Source of the DNA: Kineosporia corallincola
Lineage (GTDB): Bacteria; Actinomycetota; Actinomycetes; Actinomycetales; Kineosporiaceae
Length of the DNA: 64,000 nt
Direction of reading: 5' to 3'
NCBI RefSeq assembly: GCF_018499875.1
Contig: NZ_JAHBAY010000016.1
Coordinates: 1 to 64,000 of the forward strand
The translations under genes were made by a program, and so were the position numbers. The notes below the pieces were generated by a model. That model searched no databases. It saw only the letters and a program-made list of their open reading frames with translations, and was not told the DNA's origin. Shown here piece after piece: positions 9,655 through 17,280 of the stretch; the stretch's first letter is position 1; the number at the start of each line of letters is the position of its first letter.

Positions 9655-9730
9655 GCTAAGTTTCGCTGGTGGAGTGACTGTAGAGAGGGTCAATAGCCGA
9701 AGCAAGAGGTCTAATGCACTCGACAGGAAC

Positions 9731-9741
9731 GAAACTGTTTC
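9731..9741. promoter_or_regulatory. LacI-type operator, copy 2
   Basis: A second exact GAAACTGTTTC, 43 bp upstream of the regulator's start codon. Two identical sites in a divergent region imply autoregulation and possibly DNA looping between the two promoters. Confidence 0.75.
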
Positions 9742-9784
9742 AACGCTGATAGGCTGCTGACCCGCCGTGCAGGGGAGTGACCAC

Positions 9785-10819
9785 ATGTCCAGGGGGCCGC
9801 AAGAGCGGGCCACGCTCGACTCGATCGCGGAGCTGGTCGGGGTCTCCAAGGCCACGGTGTCCAAGGTGCTGAACGAGCGGCCAGGGGTGTCCGAGGCCAC
9901 CCGCCGGCGGGTGCGCGAGGCCTTCCGGCAACTCGGCTACATGCCCACCACGCGCACCCCCGACCCGCTGGGAAGACGAACCGTGGTGGCGCTTTTCGAC
10001 ACCCTGGCGAACCTCTACGCGCTGCGCATGCTGGACGGCCTGATCGCCGAGGCGCAGCGGGAGGGGTTCGAGGTGGTGCCCGACGTCACCTCGCCGCTCG
10101 ACCCGGGCCCGGGCGCGCTGCTGCGGCCGGAGCGGGTACGGCAGATGCGCGAGCACGGCCATCAGGGCCTGCTGGTGGTGACCACGCAGCTGTCCGACGA
10201 GGTGACCCGCACCTGTGCCGAGATCGGGCTGCCGGTGGTGGCGATCGACCCGCCCAACGCGCTCGACCCGGCGGTCGCGAGTGTGGGCTCCAACAACTGG
10301 TCGGGCGGCTACCAGGCCACCGAGCACCTGGTGTCGCTCGGGCACCGGCGCATCGGGTTCGTCGGCGGCTCGGCGGCGCACGCCGGGCTGCGGGAACGTC
10401 GCGGCGGCTACCGGGCCGCGCTGGAAGAGGCCGGGATCAGCGAGGATCCGGAACTGGTCGGCGAGAGCGGCATGGGGGCGGCGGGCGATGACGCGGCCCG
10501 CATGCTCGAACTACCCGATCCGCCAACGGCTTTCTACGCCTCCAGTGACCCGGGTGCACTGGCGGTGCTGCGTCAGGTCACCGAGAAGGGGCTGCGGGTG
10601 CCGGAAGACATCAGCATCGTGGGCTACGACGACACCTACACCTCGCTGCCGCTCCCGATTCTGCTGACCACCGTGCACACCCCGATCGTCGAGATCGGCC
10701 GGGTGGCCATGGCCACCGTGGTCGGCATGACGCAGGGCCGGCCGCCGGTGTCGAGCCATCTCCAGCTGGCCACCTCGCTGGTGGTGCGGGAGTCGAGCGC
10801 CCCGCCGCCGGTGCGTTAG
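9785..10819 (+). CDS. LacI family transcriptional regulator
   Basis: 344 residues. The N-terminal helix-turn-helix (LDSIAELVGVSKATVSKVLNERPGVSEATRRRV) and hinge helix are canonical, followed by a periplasmic-binding-protein-like sensor domain from about residue 60 (VVALFDTLANLYALRMLDGLI...) ending with the usual YDDTYTSLPLPILLTTVHTP segment. Start ATG 9785 is chosen because AGGGGAG precedes it. Divergent from the GH43-MFS-GH42 operon, with identical operators in front of each, so it most likely represses both and is relieved by a sugar from the pathway. Its stop overlaps the convergent gene end by 4 bp. Confidence 0.95.
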   Translation: MSRGPQERATLDSIAELVGVSKATVSKVLNERPGVSEATRRRVREAFRQLGYMPTTRTPDPLGRRTVVALFDTLANLYALRMLDGLIAEAQREGFEVVPDVTSPLDPGPGALLRPERVRQMREHGHQGLLVVTTQLSDEVTRTCAEIGLPVVAIDPPNALDPAVASVGSNNWSGGYQATEHLVSLGHRRIGFVGGSAAHAGLRERRGGYRAALEEAGISEDPELVGESGMGAAGDDAARMLELPDPPTAFYASSDPGALAVLRQVTEKGLRVPEDISIVGYDDTYTSLPLPILLTTVHTPIVEIGRVAMATVVGMTQGRPPVSSHLQLATSLVVRESSAPPPVR

Positions 10820-11178
10820 AAGTCGTCTTGCGGGGCGGTCAGGGCGAACCACCCGTCGGGGGCGGGCGGGTGCACGACGACCGGCACCACGCTGCCGTCG
10901 CCGAAGGTCAGGGTGACCTCCGGATCGGCCTCGCGCAGGAGCTCCAGCGCCTCGGCCACGCGCGGGTCCGCGTGGGTGAGGCGTCCACGTGCGCGCCAGT
11001 TCCCGGACGTTCCGGCCGGTTCGGCCGGCTCGCTCGGCTCGGTCGTCCTGGCCGGCTCGGTCGTCCTTGCCGGCTCGGTCGTCTCGCTGACGACGACCTC
11101 GATCTCGTCGCCGCCGAAGGCGGTGAGCTGGTTGACCTGCCAGCTCAGGCGGGCGGTCAGCTGGTGACGGGTCTCCAT
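10816..11178 (-). CDS. Hypothetical protein with TTEPAR repeat linker
   Basis: 120 residues, family not recognised. It has an N-terminal strand-rich stretch (residues 1-32, WQVNQLTAFGGDEIEVVVSE), a low-complexity linker of repeated TTEPAR units (about 33-57), and a C-terminal segment with FGDGSVVPVVVHPP and PDGWFALTAPQDDF. The linker is encoded by an 18-bp DNA repeat (around 11035-11090), present about two and a half times, which keeps frame and may vary between strains. No signal peptide or membrane span. It converges on the LacI gene, overlapping its stop. Confidence 0.6.
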   Translation of the reverse strand: METRHQLTARLSWQVNQLTAFGGDEIEVVVSETTEPARTTEPARTTEPSEPAEPAGTSGNWRARGRLTHADPRVAEALELLREADPEVTLTFGDGSVVPVVVHPPAPDGWFALTAPQDDF

Positions 11179-11211
11179 GCCGCATTCAACCGCGGGTGGG
11201 GCGGGAACGCC

Positions 11212-11244
11212 GAACGGCGCCGGGTCGCAGACCCGGCGCCGTTC
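11212..11244 (-). terminator. Perfect 15-bp hairpin after the PRC-barrel gene
   Basis: GAACGGCGCCGGGTC (11212-11226) and its exact complement (11230-11244) around a 3-base loop, starting 13 bp after the PRC-barrel stop. A very stable stem without a T-run, as is usual for intrinsic terminators in such GC-rich genomes. Confidence 0.75.
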
Positions 11245-11257
11245 GTGGATCTGCTGG

Positions 11258-11623
11258 TCACAGACCCTTGTCGTACTGGCCGTAGTAGGTGCCGACCTCG
11301 TCGCGGTGCGTCGTGTCGGACCAGGTGCCGCCCTCCTCGAACTTCGGGGAGCTCTTGATCTGGTCCTTCGTCAGGTCGACGTAGATGTCCTTCTTCTCCA
11401 CGTCGACCGAGCGGACCACCGCGGCGGGCAGCAGGACCTTCTTGCCGAAGATCCACGGGCCGGTGTCGACCACGAGGTAGCTGCCGCCGGTCTCGTAGGT
11501 GGCCTCGTCGACCTTGCCGATGTGACCGTCCGTGGCCTGGACCGACAGACCCGCCAGGTCGTGGCCGGTGCCGAAGTCCGAGCCGGAGCGGTAGTTCCAG
11601 GGGTCCCAGCTGTTCGTGCTCAC
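11258..11623 (-). CDS. PRC-barrel domain protein
   Basis: 121 residues with a PRC-barrel at about residues 22-85 (DLAGLSVQATDGHIGKVDEAT ... YLVVDTGPWIFGKKVLLPAAVVRSVD). PRC-barrels are small beta domains found in photosynthetic reaction centre H subunits and RimM; the stand-alone actinobacterial versions are abundant, often stress-induced, and of unknown biochemical role. The C-terminal 35 residues (DLTKDQIKSSPKFEEGG...YYGQYDKGL) are typical of this subgroup. Cytoplasmic, no signal peptide. Start ATG 11623 has AAGGAGG upstream. Monocistronic, flanked by a hairpin in its leader and a strong terminator. Confidence 0.9.
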   Translation of the reverse strand: MSTNSWDPWNYRSGSDFGTGHDLAGLSVQATDGHIGKVDEATYETGGSYLVVDTGPWIFGKKVLLPAAVVRSVDVEKKDIYVDLTKDQIKSSPKFEEGGTWSDTTHRDEVGTYYGQYDKGL

Positions 11624-11662
11624 CGTGAGTGCCTCCTTGCGTGTGGCGGTTTGGGCTACGGA

Positions 11663-11694
11663 GGAGCTTTCGCCGAAACTCAGGCGAAATCTCC
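11663..11694 (-). promoter_or_regulatory. Hairpin upstream of the PRC-barrel gene
   Basis: GGAGCTTTCGCC and GGCGAAATCTCC form a 12-bp stem with one mismatch and an 8-base loop, about 40 bp before the start codon. It could be a 5'-leader structure or the operator of an unknown regulator. Confidence 0.35.
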
Positions 11695-11735
11695 GTGTGA
11701 CATCCAGTTGATCGCGGTCTGCGAGTTCCGCAACG

Positions 11736-11936
11736 TCAGATGTCAGCCCTCGCGCCCGGCCGGTACGGCCCGTTCCCGTTCTTCCCGTTGGTGGAGGTGG
11801 GGCACGCGAACCGGGAGCAGTGCTCGACGTAGGGCGGCTTCTCGAGTATCGCGGTGGACCGCCGCACGAACGTCACCTGGTCGGTGGCCGGCGGAAACGT
11901 TGGCCCCGCGAGGCAATTGATCGGCCGTGCCGTCAT
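11736..11936 (-). CDS. Possible small Cys-containing protein, 66 aa
   Basis: A short frame from ATG 11936 to TGA 11738-11736. About nine in ten of its codons end in G or C, as in the real genes around it, which is the main reason to list it. Three Cys residues (NCLAG, EHCSRFACP) and a Gly/Asn-rich tail could bind a metal. No clear ribosome site and no family. The rest of the roughly 480-bp gap between 11624 and 12106 holds two hairpins (11663-11694 and 12006-12025) and nothing else I can support. Confidence 0.35.
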   Translation of the reverse strand: MTARPINCLAGPTFPPATDQVTFVRRSTAILEKPPYVEHCSRFACPTSTNGKNGNGPYRPGARADI

Positions 11937-12106
11937 CGGTGCGGGTGCGCCCGCCGCGCCCCGTCCGGGTTCGTGCTCTCGCTGGGTGCCGGCGACCTTC
12001 GGACACCGTCCCGGTGTGGGGACGGAAGGTGCCACGTCCACTACGGTTGCCAGGTCAGGCGCCGGACCCCGGCCGGCCCGTCGTCGTCCGTTGATTGTGA
12101 GCTCTG

Positions 12107-12583
12107 GTGGAATCCGTCACACCGCAGGACATCTCGTACCTGGAGCGGGCCGTCGCCCTGGCCTGGGAGGCCCGTGAGCGGGGAGACCACCCGTTCGGCG
12201 CGCTGCTGGTGACGCCGGGCGAGGAGGTGGTCGAGGCCCGCAACAGCGTGGTCACCGGCTCCGACCCGACCGGTCACGCGGAGAGCAACCTGGTGCGGCT
12301 GGCCGGCCGGCTCGACCGGGGAGCGCTGAGCCGCGGCACGCTGTACACCAGCACCGAGCCCTGCGCGATGTGCGCCGGGGCGATCTACTGGTCGGGCATC
12401 GGCCGGGTGGTGTTCGCGCTGTCCGAGGCCGAACTCGGCACCCTGGTCGAGGAGGAGGAGGGCGTGCCCCCGCTCGACCTGCCCTGCCGTGAGGTGTTCG
12501 CCCGGGGCGGCCGGTCGATCGTGGTGGACGGGCCGGTCGGCCTGCCGGCCGCCGTCGAGGTGCATCAGGGGTTCTGGAACTAG
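12107..12583 (+). CDS. Nucleoside/guanine deaminase (cytidine deaminase superfamily)
   Basis: 158 residues of the zinc-dependent CMP/dCMP deaminase fold, close in pattern to guanine deaminases and TadA-like enzymes. Zinc ligands and catalytic Glu are in GHAESN (His and Glu) and PCAMCAGAIYWSG (two Cys). It opens with a helix ERAVALAWEARERGDHPFGALLV, as in guanine deaminase, and ends LPAAVEVHQGFWN. It probably hydrolyses an amino group from guanine or a related base; the exact base cannot be read from the motif. GTG start at 12107. It converges with the Lrp gene, 3 bp apart. With hpxO and xdh nearby, guanine salvage to xanthine would fit, but they are not in one operon. Confidence 0.85.
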   Translation: MESVTPQDISYLERAVALAWEARERGDHPFGALLVTPGEEVVEARNSVVTGSDPTGHAESNLVRLAGRLDRGALSRGTLYTSTEPCAMCAGAIYWSGIGRVVFALSEAELGTLVEEEEGVPPLDLPCREVFARGGRSIVVDGPVGLPAAVEVHQGFWN

Positions 12584-12586
12584 CCG

Positions 12587-13042
12587 TCAGAGAAGCTGTT
12601 CCATGCGCCGGGGGATCACCTGGCGCAGCACGAACGAGGAGTCGGTGCGGCGGATCCCGCGGCAGCGCATGATCCGCTGGGTGACCCGGTAGACGTCGTC
12701 CGGGTCGGCGGCGACCAGCTCGATCAGCAGGTCGCTGCCGCCCGACACCGCCGAGCACTCAATGATCTCCGGCACCCGCTCCAGGTCTTCCACCAGGCCG
12801 TCGAAGCGGTTCTGGTCCACCTCGGCCCGCACGAACACCCGCAGCGGCTTGCCCACCACCGCGCCGTCGAGGCGGCTGGTGGCCGGGGCCAGCAAACCGC
12901 TCTCGGTCAGCCGCCGCAGATGGGCGAGCACCGTGCCCCGGGCCAGTTTGAGGTCCTGAGCGATGTACTGCGTGGTGGCCCGGGGGTGGCGGTCCAGCAC
13001 CCGGAGGATGTCGCGGTCGATGCCGTCGAGGCTCGCGGGCAC
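12587..13042 (-). CDS. Lrp/AsnC family transcriptional regulator
   Basis: 151 residues: N-terminal winged HTH (LDGIDRDILRVLDRHPRATTQYIAQDLKLARGTVLAHLRRLTESGLL), a short hinge, then the RAM ligand-binding domain (VFVRAEVDQNRFDGLVEDLERVPEIIECSAVSGGSDLLIELVAADPDDVYRV). Typical AsnC length. It probably senses an amino acid or small amine and controls the divergent MFS gene and itself; the shared upstream region contains a 13-bp inverted pair (13061-13174). Confidence 0.92.
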   Translation of the reverse strand: MPASLDGIDRDILRVLDRHPRATTQYIAQDLKLARGTVLAHLRRLTESGLLAPATSRLDGAVVGKPLRVFVRAEVDQNRFDGLVEDLERVPEIIECSAVSGGSDLLIELVAADPDDVYRVTQRIMRCRGIRRTDSSFVLRQVIPRRMEQLL

Positions 13043-13060
13043 GAAGATCTCCCTGGTTGA

Positions 13061-13174
13061 TCGTTCTGACCACTGGCGCGGCCGGGATCGGCCGTCGGCT
13101 GACCATTATGGCCAGCCCTCCCGGTGACGGTTGATGCGGACGGTGCCGATTGCCCATCGTTGTGGTCAGAACGA
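13061..13174. promoter_or_regulatory. Lrp-type operator pair in the divergent region
   Basis: TCGTTCTGACCAC at 13061-13073 and its exact reverse complement at 13162-13174 lie about 100 bp apart. Between them CTGACCATTATGGCCAG (13099-13115) carries the same half-site again as a partial palindrome. Each outer copy sits about 20 bp upstream of one of the divergent genes. Lrp/AsnC octamers wrap DNA over several such sites, so this is the likely target of the adjacent regulator. Confidence 0.65.
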
Positions 13175-13193
13175 CGAGCAACCGGAGGATTCA

Positions 13194-14459
13194 GTGCGTG
13201 AGGGTGACGTTCGGGCGGGCCGTGCCGTCGTCTGGCTGTTCTGCGCCGTCACCGCCGGGGTGAACGTGCCCAATGCCCTGGTGCCGCAGTACGCCTCGCG
13301 TTACGACCTGCCGCCGGACGGTCAGGCACTGCTGCTGTCGATCTACATGGCGACGCTCGTGGGCACCCTCCTGCTGCTGGCCCGCCGTCCGCGGCCGGGT
13401 GGGGCGCGGCGGCTGCTGCTCGCGGCCGGGGTGGTGTCGATCCTGGCGGACACCCTCATCGGGCTGGGTGCGCTGGCGTTCGGTTTCGTGCTGGCCGGGC
13501 GGGTGCTGGCGGGGCTGGCGATGGCCCTCGGCACCAGCGCCGCCGCCGGGCTGGCCCTGGCCCACCTCGGCGAGCGCGGGCGCACGGCGATCGGGACGGG
13601 GACCGTTCTGGGTTCTCTGGCGGGCAATCTCGGGGCCGGGGCGGTGGCGGCCGCGGGCGGCGCGGTGCTGGTGACGGTGCCGTTCGTGCACGCGGTGCTG
13701 ACCGGGGTGGTGCTGGCGGGCGCGGCGGTGCTGGTGCCGGGCGGCGATGTGCTGCGCGGCACGGCCCGGCGTGGTGCGGTGCCGGGTGAGTGGAGCGGGA
13801 CCTCCGCCGGGGTGCGTGAGATCCCGCCTGCCGTCGTTCTTCCGGTGTACTCGCCGCGGCAGCGGGTGGCCGGTTACATCGTGGGGGCCGCGTCGTGGCT
13901 GGCGGCCGGGCTGGTGCTGGCGCTGGTGCCCGCCGCCGTGCGGCAGGCCCGGCCGGACAGCTCACCGGTGGAGTACATGCTGCCCTGCGCCGCCCTCCTG
14001 GTGACCGCGTGGCTGGCGCAGCGGGCGCTGGCGCCGCGTCTGCACCGGGTGCGGGCATGGGCGGTGTCGGCCGGGATCGTGGCCGGCACCACGGCCGTGG
14101 CCCTGAGCCTGACCGGGGGTTCGCTGCCCCTGGTCACCGCGGCCTGTGCGCTGCTGGGCCTGGCCCAGGGGCCGGCCTACACGCTCGGCATGATCACCGT
14201 GACCAACCGGCTCGGCCCGGCCGAGCAGGCCACGGTGACCGCCCGGTATGCGGCCTGGGCCTATTCCACCTGTGCCGCAGGGGTTCTGGTGACCGGGGTG
14301 CTGGCCGCGCGGATCGGGCTGCCGGCCGGGCTGTGCCTGGTCGCGGTCTCGGCGGCGGTGGCCGGGGTGGTGGCCACCGGGCTGGCCGGGCGCGCCCGGT
14401 CGGCGGAGGCGCGGGCGCTGGACGAGCTGGCCGTCACGGCCCTCAGGCCTGCGGGGTGA
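13194..14459 (+). CDS. MFS transporter
   Basis: 421 residues, about twelve membrane spans, best matching the sugar/drug-exporter branch of the major facilitator superfamily. Start GTG 13194 is preferred over an upstream frame extension because GGAGG lies 5 bp before it. The first span begins AVVWLFCAVTAGVNVPNALVPQYASRYDL. The loop GLALAHLGERGRTAIGTGTVLGSLAGNLGAG is typical. The middle loop (residues about 200-230) is Arg-rich. Regulated presumably by the divergent Lrp protein, so an amino-acid or amine exporter is a reasonable guess. Its 3' end overlaps the convergent oxidoreductase gene by 17 bp. Confidence 0.88.
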   Translation: MREGDVRAGRAVVWLFCAVTAGVNVPNALVPQYASRYDLPPDGQALLLSIYMATLVGTLLLLARRPRPGGARRLLLAAGVVSILADTLIGLGALAFGFVLAGRVLAGLAMALGTSAAAGLALAHLGERGRTAIGTGTVLGSLAGNLGAGAVAAAGGAVLVTVPFVHAVLTGVVLAGAAVLVPGGDVLRGTARRGAVPGEWSGTSAGVREIPPAVVLPVYSPRQRVAGYIVGAASWLAAGLVLALVPAAVRQARPDSSPVEYMLPCAALLVTAWLAQRALAPRLHRVRAWAVSAGIVAGTTAVALSLTGGSLPLVTAACALLGLAQGPAYTLGMITVTNRLGPAEQATVTARYAAWAYSTCAAGVLVTGVLAARIGLPAGLCLVAVSAAVAGVVATGLAGRARSAEARALDELAVTALRPAG

Positions 14460-15393
14460 TGACGATGCGCCGGTCGCTGTCGCGTGCCCGGCCCCAGGCC
14501 TGCTCGACGCCGGCGAGCGGCACGGTGGTGACGTCGACGGTGATCCGGCCCTCGGCCACGGCCGCGGCGATCTGCGTGAGCTCGGCCAGGATGTCGCGGG
14601 TGGGCACGGAGCCCTGCCCGCTGCCGACCACGGCCAGGCGGGCGGCACGCAGCGCGGCGGAGGGAATCGCCGCGGTGGGCCCGGCCATCGACCCGATCTG
14701 CACCCAGGTCAGCGGCTCGCCCCGGTCGGCCCGGTCGGTGACCAGGGTGGTCATGACGGCGGTGGCGGGTTCACCCCACAGGTAGTCGAGCACCACGTCC
14801 ACCCCGGCCGCGACCCGGCCCAGCCGGGAGGTGCCCTCGCCGAGCGCCACGGTGTCGGTGGCGCCGAGAGCGGTCAGCGCGCCGAGCTTTTCGGGGTCCC
14901 GGCCGACGGCGACGATCTGGCCGGCGCCGAACAGCCGGGCCACCTGCACGGCCGTCCGCCCGGCGTTGCCGGTGGCGCCGAGCACGAGCACCTTCTGCCC
15001 GGCGGTGAACTCGATCCGGCGGCGCAGCGCGACCCACGACGACATGGCCGGGTTCATCACGGCGGCCACGGCGACCGGGTCGGTGCCGTCGGGCAGCACG
15101 ATGCTGCGGCGGGCGTCGATCACGGTCTGCTCGGCCATCGCGCCGAGCGGGGTGTCCGGCAGCACGAAGTAGCGCAGCCGGCCCTCCCGGTCGCGGCCGA
15201 CGCCGTCGATGCCGGGCACCAGCGGCAGTTCGTCGGTGCTGGTGTAGTGCGAACCGCCGGCCTGCGACAGCACCCGCGGGTGCAGCCCGGTGGCGATCAC
15301 GTCGACCACCAGCTCGCCGTCGGCGGGATCGGGCAGGGGGAAGTCCTGGTAACGGGGAGCGGCGTCGAACGACGAGACCACGGCTGCCTTCAT
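14443..15393 (-). CDS. Quinone oxidoreductase-like zinc-free alcohol dehydrogenase (MDR) family
   Basis: 316 residues of the medium-chain dehydrogenase/reductase superfamily, quinone-oxidoreductase branch. A GroES-like N-domain (VVDVIATGLHPRVLSQAGGSHYTSTDELPLVPGIDGVG) is followed by a Rossmann domain with VLVLGATGNAGRTAVQVARLFGAGQIVAVGRDPEKL for NADPH. The structural-zinc Cys cluster of true alcohol dehydrogenases is missing. Start ATG 15393 is chosen for its GGAGG; an upstream in-frame start lies inside the operators. Divergent from a MarR regulator, with three palindromes between, so it is probably induced by an electrophile or phenolic that MarR senses. Confidence 0.9.
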   Translation of the reverse strand: MKAAVVSSFDAAPRYQDFPLPDPADGELVVDVIATGLHPRVLSQAGGSHYTSTDELPLVPGIDGVGRDREGRLRYFVLPDTPLGAMAEQTVIDARRSIVLPDGTDPVAVAAVMNPAMSSWVALRRRIEFTAGQKVLVLGATGNAGRTAVQVARLFGAGQIVAVGRDPEKLGALTALGATDTVALGEGTSRLGRVAAGVDVVLDYLWGEPATAVMTTLVTDRADRGEPLTWVQIGSMAGPTAAIPSAALRAARLAVVGSGQGSVPTRDILAELTQIAAAVAEGRITVDVTTVPLAGVEQAWGRARDSDRRIVITPQA

Positions 15394-15409
15394 GGCGACC
15401 TCCGATGGG

Positions 15410-15477
15410 TTGGTTGGGAACACCAACCAAAGTAGGTGGCATTGCCAACCAACGTCAAGTGGTTGGCAATGCCAACC
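15410..15477. promoter_or_regulatory. Three palindromic MarR-type operators
   Basis: TTGGTTGG-N5-CCAACCAA at 15410-15430, AGGTGGCATTGCCAACC at 15434-15450, and the perfect GGTTGGCAATGCCAACC at 15461-15477. All three share the half-site TTGGCA/TTGGTT and fill the 102-bp gap between the two divergent genes. MarR dimers bind palindromes of this size, so these are likely sites for the adjacent MarR protein, covering both promoters. Confidence 0.8.
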
Positions 15478-15495
15478 ATGAACTAGGATCGGCGC

Positions 15496-15939
15496 ATGTC
15501 ACCCGAACCGGTGGTGGAGCCGCTCGTGGACGTGCTCGTGCAGACCACCTTCCGCATCACCACCGCGCTGATCCGGGTCGGCGCCGAGCACGACCTGTCG
15601 CTCACCCAGCTGCGCGTGCTCGGCATCCTGCGCGACCACCGCGTACGGGTGACCGAGCTGGCGGCCCACCTCGGCCTGGACAAGTCCACGATGTCCGGCC
15701 TCATCGACCGCGCCGAGAAGCGCGGCCTGGTGCGGCGCGAGCGCAACGCCGAGGACCGCCGCGCCGTCGACGTGATGATCGCCCCGGCCGGCCTGGCACT
15801 GGCCGAGACCGCCTATCGCGAGGTGACGCAGGCCGTCTCGGCCGAGACCGGCCGCCTCGACCCGGCCCAGGCCGACGAGCTGGCCGGCCTGCTGCGGATC
15901 ATGCTCTCCGCCCCCCAGGCCGTGGTTCAGCGTCCCTGA
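15496..15939 (+). CDS. MarR family transcriptional regulator
   Basis: 147 residues with the MarR winged helix: RVLGILRDHRVRVTELAAHLGLDKSTMSGLIDRAEKRGLVRRERNAEDRRAVDVMIAPAG, including the DRR wing tip. Flanking helices form the dimer interface. Typical MarR length. Divergent from the oxidoreductase and autoregulated by the palindromes just upstream, in all likelihood. A shared hairpin (16004-16040) ends this gene and the convergent hpxO. Confidence 0.93.
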   Translation: MSPEPVVEPLVDVLVQTTFRITTALIRVGAEHDLSLTQLRVLGILRDHRVRVTELAAHLGLDKSTMSGLIDRAEKRGLVRRERNAEDRRAVDVMIAPAGLALAETAYREVTQAVSAETGRLDPAQADELAGLLRIMLSAPQAVVQRP

Positions 15940-16003
15940 ACCGTCCGCGGCGGCGTCCTCTCCCCGAGACGCCGCGTGGGGGAGCGGACGGCGCAAAAAT
16001 GAT

Positions 16004-16040
16004 GGACGACGGCGAGCCCGTGACGCGCTCGCCGTCGTCC
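16004..16040. terminator. Bidirectional terminator between marR and hpxO
   Basis: GGACGACGGCGAGC (16004-16017) pairs perfectly with GCTCGCCGTCGTCC (16027-16040) around a 9-base loop. An AAAAA run at 15995-15999 on the left serves as the T-tract for the leftward transcript. The same GGACGACG stem start recurs at two other gene ends in the window. Confidence 0.85.
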
Positions 16041-16058
16041 GTCAATTCGGCTGCCGGG

Positions 16059-17216
16059 CTACCCCAGTGGATTGCCCACCATGTTGCCCACGATGCCCCG
16101 GATCACCCCGGTGCCGTCTTCCCGCCGCAGCTCCTCGTACCAGGCTTGGGTGATCTCCGGGTCCTTGGCGTGGGTCACGTCGGCGCGCTTGCGGGCCCAC
16201 ATCACCAGGTCGCCGGCCCGCTGGGTGCGGGCCGCCTGGTAGCGGCGCAGGCTGTCTTCCACGCCGAGGGTGGTGGTGGCCAGCACCCGCTCCAGCACGA
16301 TCGTGTCTTCCAGGGCGGAGCAGGCGCCCTGCCCGATGTCGGGCGTGGTGTTGTGGGCGGAGTCGCCGAGCAGCGCCACCCGCCCGCGCACCCAGGTGTG
16401 GAACGGGTCGATGTCGAACACCTCGACTCGGTTGGTGCTGGCCGGGTCGATCCGCTCGATCAGCCGCTGCACGCCGGGCGCCCAGCCGCTGAAGTGCTTC
16501 GACAGCACCGCGCGGGCGTCCGCGCGGTCGTAGGGCAGACCGGCCGGCTCGACCACGTCGAAGAAGAAGTAGAACCGGTCGCCCGCCACGGGCATCACCG
16601 AGACCCGCTGCCCGTCGGCCACATACGTCGTCCACTGGTCGGCCGGCCCGACCTCCGGGTCGATCTCGACCAGGCCGTTGTAGTTCACGTATCCGGCGTA
16701 GCGGCGTTCCAGCTCGGCGCCCACCACGTAGGAGCGGATGCGCGAGCGCGCCCCGTCGGCGCCGATCAGCATGTCGCCGGTGGCCGTCTCACCGTTGGCG
16801 AAGGTCGCCGTGACCGTGTCGCCGTGCTGCTCCACACCCTCCAGCCGCATGCCGAAGCGGATGCGGTCCAGCCCGAACGCCTCCATCAGCGCGGCCTGGA
16901 GCTCGGCGCGCGAGACCGGGTAGGGGCGCTGCCCCATCTCCTCGGTGACCGGCGCCAGGCTGAACCGGCACATCGTGTCGCCGGTACGGCCGTCGCGGTA
17001 CGACATGTTGTCCATGCGCCCGCCCAGCCGCGCGGTCACCTCGCCCAGCCCCAGGTGGTTGAGCGCCTTCACCCCGTTGGGCCACAGCGACAGCGCGGCC
17101 CCCACCGGCCGGTTCTCCGTCACCTGCTCGTAGATCTCGACCTGGTGACCGAGGCGCGTGAGCGCGGTCCCGGCACTGGTGCCGCCGATTCCCGCGCCGA
17201 TGATGATGATTCGCAT
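16059..17216 (-). CDS. hpxO: FAD-dependent urate hydroxylase
   Basis: 385 residues, matching the Klebsiella HpxO type from end to end. It has the FAD-binding GAGIGGTSAGTAL at the N-terminus, then PVGAALSLWPNGVKALNHLG, the RYAGYVNYNGLVEID segment typical of urate hydroxylases, FYFFFDVVEPAGLP, and the second FAD motif ALLGDSAHNTTPDIGQGAC. It converts urate to 5-hydroxyisourate with NAD(P)H and oxygen, replacing uricase. Cytoplasmic. It is divergent from xdhABC, whose product makes urate, which fixes the assignment. The two promoters share a 17-bp element (17281-17297 and 17397-17413), so they are probably co-regulated. Hydroxyisourate hydrolase and decarboxylase genes are not in the window. Confidence 0.93.
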   Translation of the reverse strand: MRIIIIGAGIGGTSAGTALTRLGHQVEIYEQVTENRPVGAALSLWPNGVKALNHLGLGEVTARLGGRMDNMSYRDGRTGDTMCRFSLAPVTEEMGQRPYPVSRAELQAALMEAFGLDRIRFGMRLEGVEQHGDTVTATFANGETATGDMLIGADGARSRIRSYVVGAELERRYAGYVNYNGLVEIDPEVGPADQWTTYVADGQRVSVMPVAGDRFYFFFDVVEPAGLPYDRADARAVLSKHFSGWAPGVQRLIERIDPASTNRVEVFDIDPFHTWVRGRVALLGDSAHNTTPDIGQGACSALEDTIVLERVLATTTLGVEDSLRRYQAARTQRAGDLVMWARKRADVTHAKDPEITQAWYEELRREDGTGVIRGIVGNMVGNPLG

Positions 17217-17280
17217 GGAGACCCTTCTGAGCTGCCCGAATCCGGTGCGATTTTTATGGCACCGGTCGTGCGGGCCACTG

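Noticed and set aside
12006-12025. Hairpin CCGTCCC/GGGACGG as a terminator
   Set aside because: No gene ends just before it on either strand; it is short and may be chance in GC-rich DNA.
11820-12212. Plus-strand frame upstream of the deaminase
   Set aside because: It shows no protein pattern and runs over the deaminase start; the opposite strand has the better third-base bias.
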